Source: Acetobacteraceae bacterium
GTDB taxonomy: Bacteria > Pseudomonadota > Alphaproteobacteria > Acetobacterales > Acetobacteraceae
Assembly (NCBI GenBank): GCA_024280945.1
Contig: JAMXLO010000008.1
Span: 1 to 38,935 of the forward strand
DNA length: 38,935 nucleotides
Reading direction: 5' to 3'
How positions within the stretch are numbered: the stretch's first letter is position 1; each line of letters begins with the position of its first letter. The translations under genes were made by a program, and so were the position numbers. The notes under the pieces are model-generated. The model was not told where the DNA came from. It saw nothing but the letters and a program-made list of their open reading frames with translations, and ran no database searches. Of the stretch, positions 14,976 to 23,423 are shown piece by piece.

Positions 14976-16100
14976 GTGGCTGCGGCGGACGACGACGGGA
15001 CTGAACAGACGATCACCTTCCGTGCCGCCGAGGTGCTGGCGGCGCAGATCGAGGTGTCGGCGCACCTGCTCCTGATCCTGGTCGAGAATGCGGCACCGCG
15101 CCACGTGCCGCTGAACCTGTTGCCCTTGACGATAGGCCGCAGCGCCCCCGCAGATATCGTGCTGGAAGGTCCCACGGTGTCACGCCGTCACTGCAAGCTG
15201 GAGCAGCAGGACGGCCGCATCGTGCTGACGGACCTCGGCTCGACCAACGGCACATTCGTGAACGGCCAGCGCCTTTCCGCGACAGCGGTGTTGGAGGACG
15301 GCGCCCGCATCAATATCGGTTCGCATACTCTGAACTATCACCGGCGCAGCCAGGAAGAGCTCGCCGGATGGGAGGCTCTGGATCGCGAACTTGGCGAGGC
15401 GCACGACTACGTGCTCTCTATCCTCCCCGCGCCCATCGCTTCCGGTCCGGTGCAGGCAGCATGGCACTATCAGCCTTGCACGCGCCTGGGCGGCGACGCG
15501 TTCGGCTATCAGATGCTCGACTCTCAGCACTTCGCCGCCTACATGCTGGACGTTGCCGGACACGGCGCAGGGTCAGCGTTGTATGCCGTCACGGTGGCGA
15601 ATGTGCTGCGCCAGCGCATGTTGCCCGAGGTGGATTTCTGTGACCCAGGCGCCGTGCTGCGCGGACTCAACCGCATGTTCCCGATGGAACGCCACAACAA
15701 CCTGTTCTTCACCATGTGGTACGGCGTCTACGACATCGCTGAACGCGTGGTGAGTTACGCCACTGCTGGGCATCACCCGGCGTTTCTGCTCGCACCCGGC
15801 GCAAGCCGACCGACGCCGCTTGGCACGCGCAATCCTTCAGTCGGCATCGGCGCGGACCGGCAGGTGACCGCCGAGCGTGCACCGGTGGTGCCTGGCAGCT
15901 CGCTGTTTCTGTTCAGCGACGGGGTGTTCGAGATCACCGATCAGAACGGTCGCGAATGGGGCCTGTCCGAGGTGATGTCGCTGCTACCGGTCATGGCGGC
16001 GCCGAACGGCCCACATCGGCTCTACGACACGGTGCGCAAGGCGGCGCGGCCGGGACCGCTGGAGGACGACTTCTCCGCCCTGGTACTGCAATTCTCCTGA
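14976..16100 (+). CDS. FHA domain / SpoIIE-PP2C phosphatase fusion
   Basis: A 374-residue cytoplasmic protein. An FHA domain (about 45-115), which binds phosphothreonine, shows G54-R55, S69-RRH-72 and STNG at 89-92. A PPM/SpoIIE-like phosphatase domain follows (about 160-374) with metal-ligand acidic residues in LGGDAFG (D174), LDVAGHGAGSAL (D192), FLFSDGVFEITD (D305) and EDDFSAL (D364/D365). The order suggests a phosphopeptide-reading serine/threonine phosphatase, as in partner-switching or type VI/stress signalling, but no kinase or anti-sigma gene lies beside it. GTG 14976 is the start used. Confidence 0.88.
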   Translation: MAAADDDGTEQTITFRAAEVLAAQIEVSAHLLLILVENAAPRHVPLNLLPLTIGRSAPADIVLEGPTVSRRHCKLEQQDGRIVLTDLGSTNGTFVNGQRLSATAVLEDGARINIGSHTLNYHRRSQEELAGWEALDRELGEAHDYVLSILPAPIASGPVQAAWHYQPCTRLGGDAFGYQMLDSQHFAAYMLDVAGHGAGSALYAVTVANVLRQRMLPEVDFCDPGAVLRGLNRMFPMERHNNLFFTMWYGVYDIAERVVSYATAGHHPAFLLAPGASRPTPLGTRNPSVGIGADRQVTAERAPVVPGSSLFLFSDGVFEITDQNGREWGLSEVMSLLPVMAAPNGPHRLYDTVRKAARPGPLEDDFSALVLQFS

Positions 16101-16110
16101 AGGCAACGAC

Positions 16111-17088
16111 ATGGCTGACCTGACGATCCGCCTGACCTGCGCCGATTATGCCCGCGTGATGCCGCTTGCTACTGGCCAAGTAAAGCCGGATGGCATCGCG
16201 CTGACGATGGTGCTCGGTCGCGACGGCTCTTGGCCAATGCGCGCCGAGATGCTGCGCCGCGCCGCAACCGACCCGACGGTGCATGGCGGCGAGTCCTCGA
16301 TGGCCGGTCACCTGCGACGCATCGATCAGGGCGATCGCAGACTGGTCGCGCTGCCGGTGTTCCCACTGCGCAACTTCACCACGCGCGATCTGTATGTGCG
16401 CAAGGATGGCGTGGTGCGCACGCCGGCGGACCTGCGCAGCAAGAGCGTCGGCATGTACGACTGGGTTGCCAGCGGCTCGATCTGGTATCGGCACTTCCTG
16501 CGTTATATCGGTGTACCACCCGAGGAGCTGCGATGGACCATTGGCGCGGTGGATGAGCCGAACATCACCAACCATGTCTATTCGCTGCCGGATGGGGTGC
16601 ACGCCGCGCCGGCAGGGCGTGCGCTGTCCGAGATGCTGGTCGATGGTGAGCTGGACGCCATCTACAGCCCGCCTCGACCGCGTCGCTATCACCCTGTGGA
16701 TGGGCCGATCGTTCGGCTGTTTCCCGATATTCGCGCGGTCGAGCGCCAGTACTTTCGTGCCACCCGTATGTTTCCGCCGCAGCATCTGATTGTGCTGCGA
16801 CGCGAGGTATGGGAGCAGAACAAGTGGATCGCACGGTCGCTGACCGAGGCGTTCATCCAGTGCACGGAGACATTCGGTAAGGCGCAGCGGTCCTTCCCGT
16901 ATGTCTCGCCGTGGCTGGACGCGGAGCTGGAGGAGGTCGAGACGCTGATGGGCGCCGATTTCCATGCCGATGGTTACGAACGCAATCGTGACACGATCGA
17001 GTTGTTCGCCGAGCAGGCGCACCGTTCCGGGATCGTCCGCCGGCGGATCGGCGCAGAAGAGTATTTTGCCGAGTATCTCGAAGGCTAG
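16111..17088 (+). CDS. Pht5/NMT1-like protein (4,5-dihydroxyphthalate decarboxylase family)
   Basis: A 325-residue protein of the periplasmic-binding-protein-like fold found in 4,5-dihydroxyphthalate decarboxylase (Pht5) and related NMT1-type proteins. Typical phrases are LTIRLTCADYARV, GQVKPDGIALT, ALPVFPLRNF, DLRSKSVGMYDW, and an insert with SIWYRHFL. No signal peptide is seen, which argues for a cytoplasmic enzyme rather than a transport receptor. It starts 10 bases after the FHA-phosphatase gene with an AAGG ribosome site, so the two are probably cotranscribed although no functional link is evident. The real substrate is unknown. Confidence 0.75.
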   Translation: MADLTIRLTCADYARVMPLATGQVKPDGIALTMVLGRDGSWPMRAEMLRRAATDPTVHGGESSMAGHLRRIDQGDRRLVALPVFPLRNFTTRDLYVRKDGVVRTPADLRSKSVGMYDWVASGSIWYRHFLRYIGVPPEELRWTIGAVDEPNITNHVYSLPDGVHAAPAGRALSEMLVDGELDAIYSPPRPRRYHPVDGPIVRLFPDIRAVERQYFRATRMFPPQHLIVLRREVWEQNKWIARSLTEAFIQCTETFGKAQRSFPYVSPWLDAELEEVETLMGADFHADGYERNRDTIELFAEQAHRSGIVRRRIGAEEYFAEYLEG

Positions 17089-17386
17089 CAATTGATAGTT
17101 GGGCCCCAGCTGCCGGCAAGGTGTTCTCCTCGAGGGCATCTAACAAGCAGACCCGGATAAGTTCACATCAACTTCACAGTCCAATTGCCCTGTCGTCATC
17201 ATCATTAAGAGATCCAAAGAAAAAATTTCTTTCCCTCGCATCGACATCTTGCTACTAAATCGTAAGGAATTTTTGGCCATCACGGACTCGCCGACTCGCC
17301 GGGGTTCACATGCGTCGTTGGACACTAGCATTGACCCGTGCAGTTCCTTTGCAGAAAGGCGAGCGTGCGCACACCGTTAGAGCCTG
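17089..17386. other. AT-richer intergenic region upstream of the ETR1-like kinase
   Basis: These 298 bases are visibly richer in A/T than the surrounding genes, notably around 17200-17280. They contain no gene that I can support. A 63-codon minus-strand frame at 17140-17331 (starting MLVSNDACEPRR) has no recognisable family and lacks a good ribosome site, so I do not call it. I saw no consensus promoter; a TTGACC at about 17332 lies near the kinase start without a fitting -10. The composition suggests regulatory DNA or an old insertion boundary. Confidence 0.4.
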
Positions 17387-19330
17387 ATGTCTCGCTTCTT
17401 GAACTCTATAATCGATCCGGCTGGCCTAACACCGCATGGCTTTTGCCTTGCTTGGGAGCCTGGCCTCATCTGGCTGCAAGCGGCGTCAGATGCGGTCGTT
17501 GCCCTGGCCTACTACTCCATACCTCTTGCGCTACTCCACTTCGTATGGCGTCGGCGCGACTTAGCATTTCGCTGGGTCTTCTGGCTCTTCGCAGCATTCA
17601 TCATGGCGTGCGGCACCACTCATGTTTTTGGCGCCCTCACGCTGTGGTTGCCTATTTACTGGCTGGATGGCGTAACCAAGGCCATCACCGCGGCTTTGTC
17701 GCTGGCCACCGCCTGCATACTCTGGCCGTTGATTCCAAAAGCTCTGGCACTGCCTTCCCCAGAAGAGCTGCAGCACGTCAACGCAACGCTGCGCGAGAGC
17801 GAGGAACGATTCCGCAGCGCCATGCTTCATTCTGCGATCGGCATGGCCCTGGTAGCGCCTTCGGGCAAATGGCTTCAGGTCAACGAGGCGGTTTGCCAGA
17901 TTACTGGCTACGAGGTGGAGGAATTGCTCGGTCTCACCTTTCAGGAAATAACTTACCCCGAAGATCTGAACACCGATCTCAGTCATGTCGCCGCCTTGCT
18001 CAGCGGCGAGACAACAAACTACAGGATGGAGAAACGTTACGTCCGCAAGGACGGCTCGCTCGTTTGGGTACTGTTAGCTGTGTCGCTTGTTAGAGACCCG
18101 GCAGGCCAACCACTCTACTTCATTTCCCAGATTGAAAACATCCATGAGCGCAAACGAGCCGAGGCGGAGCTACGCGAGAGCGAGGAGCGACTACGACAGG
18201 CGGAGAAAATGACCGCCCTGGGCCAGCTGGCGGGCGGTATCGCACACGATTTCAACAACGTTTTGCAGGCGATTGAGGGCAGCGTCAGCCTGATCAGGCG
18301 CCACTCCCCCAGTAATGCAACCGTTGCGCGACTTACCGACATTGTCGAAGGGGCCACCCGACGTGGCAGCTCGGTAACCCGTCGCCTGCTGTCCTTCGCG
18401 CGTCTCGATGAACTCCGCGCTGAGCCAATCGATGTAAGTGCGATGCTCTGTGACCTCGGTGAGGTGTTGAGGCACACGTTAGGTTCTAATGTAATCACTC
18501 GAGTGGCTGTGGCTTCTGGGTTACCGCTAATGCTGGCGGACCGTGGGCAACTGGAGACGGTGCTGGTCAACCTCGGAACGAACGCCCGCGATGCGATGCC
18601 CAATGGCGGGATTCTCAATCTTTCCGCCACCGCAAGACTGGTGGTCGATGAGCATCATTCCAGCGGTCTCACGCCAGGCCCATATGTTCAGCTCAGTGTC
18701 GCAGATACCGGCACAGGCATGGATCCCGCTACGCTCGCCCGTGCTGTGGAGCCATTCTTCACGACCAAGCCTCAGGGGAAGGGCACCGGGCTCGGCCTCT
18801 CGATGGCGCGGGGCTTCGCCGAGCAGAGCGGTGGTATCCTCACGATCAATAGCGAGCTGGGTAAAGGGACAACTGTCACGGTGTGCCTTCCCGCAGCAAG
18901 GACCAATGCCGTCACTGATCTGAAGCCATTCACTGACAATACGGCGCTCGCTTCGCCCGGCACGCCACGGATCCTGTTGGTGGACGACGAGGCACTGGTC
19001 CGAGAAGTTATTGCTGCCCAGCTTACGGAACTTGGCTGTCAAGTGATCCAAGCTGACAGCGGCACGACCGCGATCGCGCTTGTTGATGCCGGAGAACAAA
19101 TTGACTTATTTGTGTCGGACCTTTCGATGCCAGGGATGGACGGCGTCGCTCTGATCCGAACGCTGCAATCGCGCGGCTTCTGCGCTCCCGCCATCTTGCT
19201 CACCGGCTACGCAGCCGAGGTTGACAGCTTCGATGACAGTGCCTTTACCCTGCTTCGCAAGCCAGTATCCGAGGCCCAACTCGCTGAACAAGTTACGGCT
19301 CTGTTGAGGTCCGTTGTCACCTGCGGATAG
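17387..19330 (+). CDS. Hybrid histidine kinase with ETR1-like ethylene-binding domain
   Basis: A 647-residue membrane sensor kinase. Residues 25-120 form three membrane helices that align without gaps to the ethylene-binding domain of plant ETR1 at a constant +10 offset. ETR1 D25, Y32, I62, C65 and H69 correspond to D35, Y42, I72, C75 and H79, and C75-GTT-H79 is the copper ligand pair. A PAS domain follows (about 140-258), then the dimerisation/H-box IAHDFNN (H287). The ATP-binding domain has N399, DTGTGMD at 440-446 and GKGTGLGLS at 464-472. A C-terminal receiver has DD533-534, the phosphoacceptor D578 in SDLSMPGMDG, and K625. Output must go through another protein because no DNA-binding domain is present. 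ATG 17387 is used. Confidence 0.93.
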   Translation: MSRFLNSIIDPAGLTPHGFCLAWEPGLIWLQAASDAVVALAYYSIPLALLHFVWRRRDLAFRWVFWLFAAFIMACGTTHVFGALTLWLPIYWLDGVTKAITAALSLATACILWPLIPKALALPSPEELQHVNATLRESEERFRSAMLHSAIGMALVAPSGKWLQVNEAVCQITGYEVEELLGLTFQEITYPEDLNTDLSHVAALLSGETTNYRMEKRYVRKDGSLVWVLLAVSLVRDPAGQPLYFISQIENIHERKRAEAELRESEERLRQAEKMTALGQLAGGIAHDFNNVLQAIEGSVSLIRRHSPSNATVARLTDIVEGATRRGSSVTRRLLSFARLDELRAEPIDVSAMLCDLGEVLRHTLGSNVITRVAVASGLPLMLADRGQLETVLVNLGTNARDAMPNGGILNLSATARLVVDEHHSSGLTPGPYVQLSVADTGTGMDPATLARAVEPFFTTKPQGKGTGLGLSMARGFAEQSGGILTINSELGKGTTVTVCLPAARTNAVTDLKPFTDNTALASPGTPRILLVDDEALVREVIAAQLTELGCQVIQADSGTTAIALVDAGEQIDLFVSDLSMPGMDGVALIRTLQSRGFCAPAILLTGYAAEVDSFDDSAFTLLRKPVSEAQLAEQVTALLRSVVTCG

Positions 19331-19463
19331 GCCGAGCAGCTGGTGAGCGAGGTCATCGCGGGGAGGCCTGCGAACCAACGTGATCGATAAGAACGGAACG
19401 CCACTGGAGTTGCTGGTTCGGTGGACGGTTTGTCACTTTGGCCAGTCGGCCCTCAGCAGTCAG

Positions 19464-20963
19464 TCAGACGTTGTCCACCTTCAGCGCCACAGCCGTATCG
19501 GCGCGGATGCGCCGGCAGGCATCGGCATCCGCCTTCAGGTCGATGCCATAGGTCGGGATGATCTGCCTGAGTCTGGACAACCACGCCGACTCGGTCAGCT
19601 CGTCCGGGAAGCACTTCTGCAGCACCTCGATGGCGATGAAGGTGGCGGTGGAGGCACCGGGCGACGCGCCCAGCAGCGCGACCAGCGATTGATCCGTGGC
19701 GCCGATCAGCTCGGTGCCGAATTCGAGCACGCCAGTGTGCTGGGGGTCCGGCTTGATGATCTGTACGCGCTGGCCGGCCACTGCCTCTCTCCAGTCATGC
19801 CGCTTTGCCCAGGGAAAGAACTGCTGAAGCATGGCGAACTGGTGAGCCGAGGTCTGCAGCACCTGGCCGATCAGATACTCGGACAGCGCGATGTTGTCGC
19901 GCGCAACAGCCATCATCGGGAAAATGTTGCCGGGTTCGATTGAGCGGAACAGGTCCGTCAGTGATCCGTGCTTGAGAAACTTGGTGGAGAAGCCAGCGTA
20001 CGGCCCGAACAGCAACGACTTCTTGCCGCCGATGATCCGCGTGTCGAGATGCGGCACGGACATCGGTGGCGATCCTTCGGCCGCCTTGCCGTACACCTTG
20101 GCATGATGGCGGTCACTGATTGCCGAGACGTCGCAGCGCAGCCAGATGCCGCTGACCGGGAACCCGCCGTAGCCGTGTCCTTCTGGGATGCGCGACTTTT
20201 GCAGCAATGGCAATGCGTCACCACCGGCGCCGATGAACACAAATCTTGACAACACGCTATGGGCATCACCGCTCTCTATATCCTTGATCTCCACACGCCA
20301 TCGGGCACTTCCCTCGCGCTCCAGCCCGACAACGTGCTGTTTATAATGGACGGAAAAGCCGGGCTGGGCAGAGAGATGCGCAACCAGCAGATGTGTCAGC
20401 GAACCGTAATCGACGTCCGTCCCGGTTATGATCCGGGTGGCCGCGACCGGTTGGTTCGGATCGCGGCCCTCCATGGTCAGCGGGGCCCAGCCCGCAATCT
20501 GTTTGTGGTCTTCGCTGTAGTCCATGCCATGATAGCAATGGTGCGCTGACATCGCCTTGTAGCGGGCGCGCAGAAATTCGACATTCTCCTTCCCCCAGAC
20601 AAGGCTCATATGCGGGCACGGATGAAGGAAGGCGCGCGGATCGGTGATCGCTCCTTTCTTGACGAGATAGGACCAGAGTTGGCGGGACAGGTCGAATTCG
20701 GTGTTGACCTCCAGTGCCCTGGAAATATCGACACTGCCGTCAGGGCGCTGCGGCGTATAGTTCAGCTCGCAGTTGGCGGCGTGGCCTGTGCCGGCATTAT
20801 TCCAGGCCTGAGAGCTTTCCTGCCCGCAATCGTCGAGCGTTTCGAGCATTGCGATGCGGAGCGACGGGTCGAGTTCCTTGAGCAGAGTGCCAAGCGTCGC
20901 GCTCATGATACCGGCGCCGATCAACACGATGTCGGAGGTGGCTGGGATGCTTGTCGGGGGCAT
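19464..20963 (-). CDS. mqo: Malate:quinone oxidoreductase
   Basis: A 499-residue FAD-dependent, membrane-associated enzyme that oxidises L-malate to oxaloacetate and passes electrons to the quinone pool. The FAD fold starts DIVLIGAGIMSATLGTLL (residues 11-28). Family blocks are WNNAGTGHAANCELNYTPQ and, near the C-terminus, LLGASPGASTATFIAIEVL. The length is normal. The ATG at 20963 follows GGAAGAG and lies 21 bases after the cupin gene, so it may be read with the hyuA-hyuB-cupin operon. Confidence 0.96.
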   Translation of the reverse strand: MPPTSIPATSDIVLIGAGIMSATLGTLLKELDPSLRIAMLETLDDCGQESSQAWNNAGTGHAANCELNYTPQRPDGSVDISRALEVNTEFDLSRQLWSYLVKKGAITDPRAFLHPCPHMSLVWGKENVEFLRARYKAMSAHHCYHGMDYSEDHKQIAGWAPLTMEGRDPNQPVAATRIITGTDVDYGSLTHLLVAHLSAQPGFSVHYKQHVVGLEREGSARWRVEIKDIESGDAHSVLSRFVFIGAGGDALPLLQKSRIPEGHGYGGFPVSGIWLRCDVSAISDRHHAKVYGKAAEGSPPMSVPHLDTRIIGGKKSLLFGPYAGFSTKFLKHGSLTDLFRSIEPGNIFPMMAVARDNIALSEYLIGQVLQTSAHQFAMLQQFFPWAKRHDWREAVAGQRVQIIKPDPQHTGVLEFGTELIGATDQSLVALLGASPGASTATFIAIEVLQKCFPDELTESAWLSRLRQIIPTYGIDLKADADACRRIRADTAVALKVDNV

Positions 20964-20984
20964 GTTGCTCTTCCAATGCGCTGG

Positions 20985-21392
20985 TTAAACCTTTGCTGAT
21001 TTCGCGACGAACGGGACGTCGACGCCCGGTGCCAAAATGACGTATACGCGCCGCCACGGTTCATCATCGACCAGTCGCCAACTATGACCGCTGCCTGTCG
21101 TGTCCTCGGCAAGCAATATATCGCCGGGCCGAATCATGAAGTGCTCGCCATGGCGCGTCTGAAAGTCGAGCGTGCCGCTCAGCGTGATGACGAATTGCCG
21201 CGCAGGCGCATCATGCCAGGCGAATGTTCCGCCCGATGCGGTTTCTTGGAACGAGACGCTGACGGCGCTGGCCTTGCCGCTCAACAGATCGCTGCGTGCT
21301 CCGCCGGTCAGTTCAATGGCGCCTTCCTCGAAATAGGAGTTGCCATCCTGTCCCGTCCATATCCGAACACAGCGAATCACAGCCACCCCCAT
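20985..21392 (-). CDS. Cupin-domain protein
   Basis: A 135-residue protein with a single cupin barrel. The metal-binding region reads FAWHDAPARQFVITLSG, corresponding to the first cupin motif, and DILLAEDTTGSGHSWR to the second. The N-terminus is MGVAVIRCVRIWTGQDG. It lies between hyuB (64 bases upstream) and mqo (21 bases downstream) on the same strand. Small cupins of this kind can be isomerases, dioxygenases or ligand-binding proteins; the substrate is not visible, and a link to hydantoin or oxoproline metabolism is only positional. Confidence 0.75.
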   Translation of the reverse strand: MGVAVIRCVRIWTGQDGNSYFEEGAIELTGGARSDLLSGKASAVSVSFQETASGGTFAWHDAPARQFVITLSGTLDFQTRHGEHFMIRPGDILLAEDTTGSGHSWRLVDDEPWRRVYVILAPGVDVPFVAKSAKV

Positions 21393-21455
21393 TGTTGAGC
21401 GTCGTTACGCTATCATGGCTGAACCATTCCATCCACGTCTTCGATACTGCGAAGG

Positions 21456-23423
21456 TCAGGCAGCTGTTCGCTTCAGGCTTGCATCGATCCCGGCAATAAC
21501 CTTGCCGACTTGCGATGCATCGTAAGGTCCTGGACCCGACGCATGCAGCTGCTCATAAACGTGCGCCTGCGCATAGCGACGCACGCCAAAGGGCAGAGTC
21601 GGCAGCCAGTCGGCGATACAATCAGCGGCAGTGCCGTGCACGCGTTCCCATTCGCGGCGCGCATCGCCGAAATCGATTTCGCCGGTCGGCCGAGCGCCCG
21701 CCCGCAGCCGTGCTGTCGCCTGCACATCCACCGCGTCGGTAGTCAGCACAACGCCGTACACATCCCGCGCCCGTTGGCGCGAAACGACTCCCGCGGCCAC
21801 GTCGTGCGCCACAGCTTCCGGATCGCGCGAAAACGGATCGCCATAGCCACCGCCACCGCCGCTCCATAGCCGAATGACCTCATGCAGCCCCGGCCGGTAC
21901 ACTGTGCGCTTGCCGATGTCCCGCTTCGGTGCATTCGGCAACAGGCTGTCGTTGCCATTGACCGCCCCAGCCCGGCCACCTGCGACGCCCCAGGAACTGA
22001 AGCGATGGCGATCCTTGCCACGCATCACCACGACCGCACTCGGATGCCGGATCTCCAGCTCGTACTGCAGTCCGAAGCCGCCGCGATACCGCCCGGGGCC
22101 TTCGGAGTCCGGCAGCAGCCCGAACTTGCGCACCAGCACCGGCGCTTCCGATTCCAGCACTTCGACCGGTACGTTGCGGAGGAAGGCCACGGAAAAGTCG
22201 GTGCCCGAGATGCCGTCGCGGTCCGGGCCGCCGCCCGAGCCTGCAGGCACCGGATTGGCCACCACCACGCGGCCCTGGGCCCCCAGCTCCGACGTCGATA
22301 TATACGTAATGACGAGCGTATTGCCGCCGCCGGCCGGAACGGTCCCAGGAAGCGCTTGGGCCAATGCCCCCAGCACCATGTCATGAATGCGCATAGCGGT
22401 GGTGATGCGCATGCCGCATGACGCGGGGAAGCGAGAGTTGACTACCGACGCCTCTGGCAGGATCAGGTCGATGCAGCGGATGATCCCGGCGTTGATGTGT
22501 ATCGACTCCGACTGCGTCACCACGAAATTGGTGAAGCCGAATGACATGAAGGGATGATGTCGGTTCGAACCGGTGGGCAGGTTCAGCGCCGCGCGCACCT
22601 GCGGGTCGGAGCCGGTGAAATCCAGTTCCACCGTGCCATCACCACGCGAGGTCAGCTTCATCGCGATGCGAACCGGCAGGTCGCTGATGTAGTCGTCCTC
22701 GAAGTAATCGACGAAGCGATATTCACCAGCCGGTATCCGCCGCAGCACGTCGCGGGTGATCTGTTCGGTGCGATCGATGGTCGCAGTGATGGCCCCACGC
22801 ACCGCGTCGAGGCCGTACCGCTGCGCCAGTCGCTGCATGCGCTGCTCGGCCTTGGCCAACGATGCCAGGCACGCGGTCAGATCACCCCAGTTCAGCGCTG
22901 GGATCCGGCAATTATCGGCGAAGATGTCCCAGACCTCGTGGTTGATCTGCCCGGCTTTGAACAGCTTCACCGGCCGGAGCCGCAGTCCTTCCTGAAATAC
23001 CTCGCCATTCTGCATATCGATGCTGCCAGGCGCGTAGCCGCCGACATCGGTGCAATGGATGAACGCCCAGGCGAAGCAGATCAGCGCACCGTCGACGAAG
23101 ATCGGCCGGAACACGTACAGGTCGTTCAGGTGCATAACCATGCCGCCAGAGCTGTACGGGTCGTTGGTGACAAGCACATCGCCTGGCTCCCACTGCGCAA
23201 CCGCACGCGTGCCGGCGTGCATCGGCATGCCGATCATCGTCGGTGCACCACTGCCATATGGAGCGGCAAACGTCTCGCCCGCCTCGGTCACCAGTGCGAC
23301 GCCGAAATCCTGCGTCTCCTTCACGAAAGTCGTGTGCGAGGAGCGCAGCACCACCCACGCCATCTCGTCGACGATGGCCTTGAACAGGTTGGCAAACACT
23401 TCGGTGGTAACGGCGTCGATCAT
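21456..23423 (-). CDS. hyuB: Hydantoinase B / oxoprolinase subunit (HyuB-like)
   Basis: A 655-residue member of the N-methylhydantoinase B / 5-oxoprolinase family. It begins DAVTTEVFANLFKAIVDEMA, continues with LRSSHTTFVKETQDF and the long conserved core (GDVLVTNDPYSSGGMVMHL; ASCGMRITTAMRIHD), and ends near LWSGGGGGYGDPF plus a C-terminal tail. With HyuA it hydrolyses a five-membered lactam (hydantoin, N-methylhydantoin or 5-oxoproline) using ATP; some relatives are acetone or acetophenone carboxylases, so the substrate is open. ATG 23423 overlaps the hyuA stop as ATGA, which fixes the start against a much longer open frame. Confidence 0.9.
   Translation of the reverse strand: MIDAVTTEVFANLFKAIVDEMAWVVLRSSHTTFVKETQDFGVALVTEAGETFAAPYGSGAPTMIGMPMHAGTRAVAQWEPGDVLVTNDPYSSGGMVMHLNDLYVFRPIFVDGALICFAWAFIHCTDVGGYAPGSIDMQNGEVFQEGLRLRPVKLFKAGQINHEVWDIFADNCRIPALNWGDLTACLASLAKAEQRMQRLAQRYGLDAVRGAITATIDRTEQITRDVLRRIPAGEYRFVDYFEDDYISDLPVRIAMKLTSRGDGTVELDFTGSDPQVRAALNLPTGSNRHHPFMSFGFTNFVVTQSESIHINAGIIRCIDLILPEASVVNSRFPASCGMRITTAMRIHDMVLGALAQALPGTVPAGGGNTLVITYISTSELGAQGRVVVANPVPAGSGGGPDRDGISGTDFSVAFLRNVPVEVLESEAPVLVRKFGLLPDSEGPGRYRGGFGLQYELEIRHPSAVVVMRGKDRHRFSSWGVAGGRAGAVNGNDSLLPNAPKRDIGKRTVYRPGLHEVIRLWSGGGGGYGDPFSRDPEAVAHDVAAGVVSRQRARDVYGVVLTTDAVDVQATARLRAGARPTGEIDFGDARREWERVHGTAADCIADWLPTLPFGVRRYAQAHVYEQLHASGPGPYDASQVGKVIAGIDASLKRTAA

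Noticed and set aside
15991-17139. Long open frame (382 codons) on the minus strand opposite the phosphatase end and Pht5-like gene
   Set aside because: Antisense shadow of two well-supported plus-strand genes; composition rich in H, R and Q with no family motif, as expected from high-GC complementary frames.
17140-17331. 63-codon minus-strand frame in the A/T-rich gap
   Set aside because: No family, no convincing ribosome site, and a start far from any promoter; left as intergenic.
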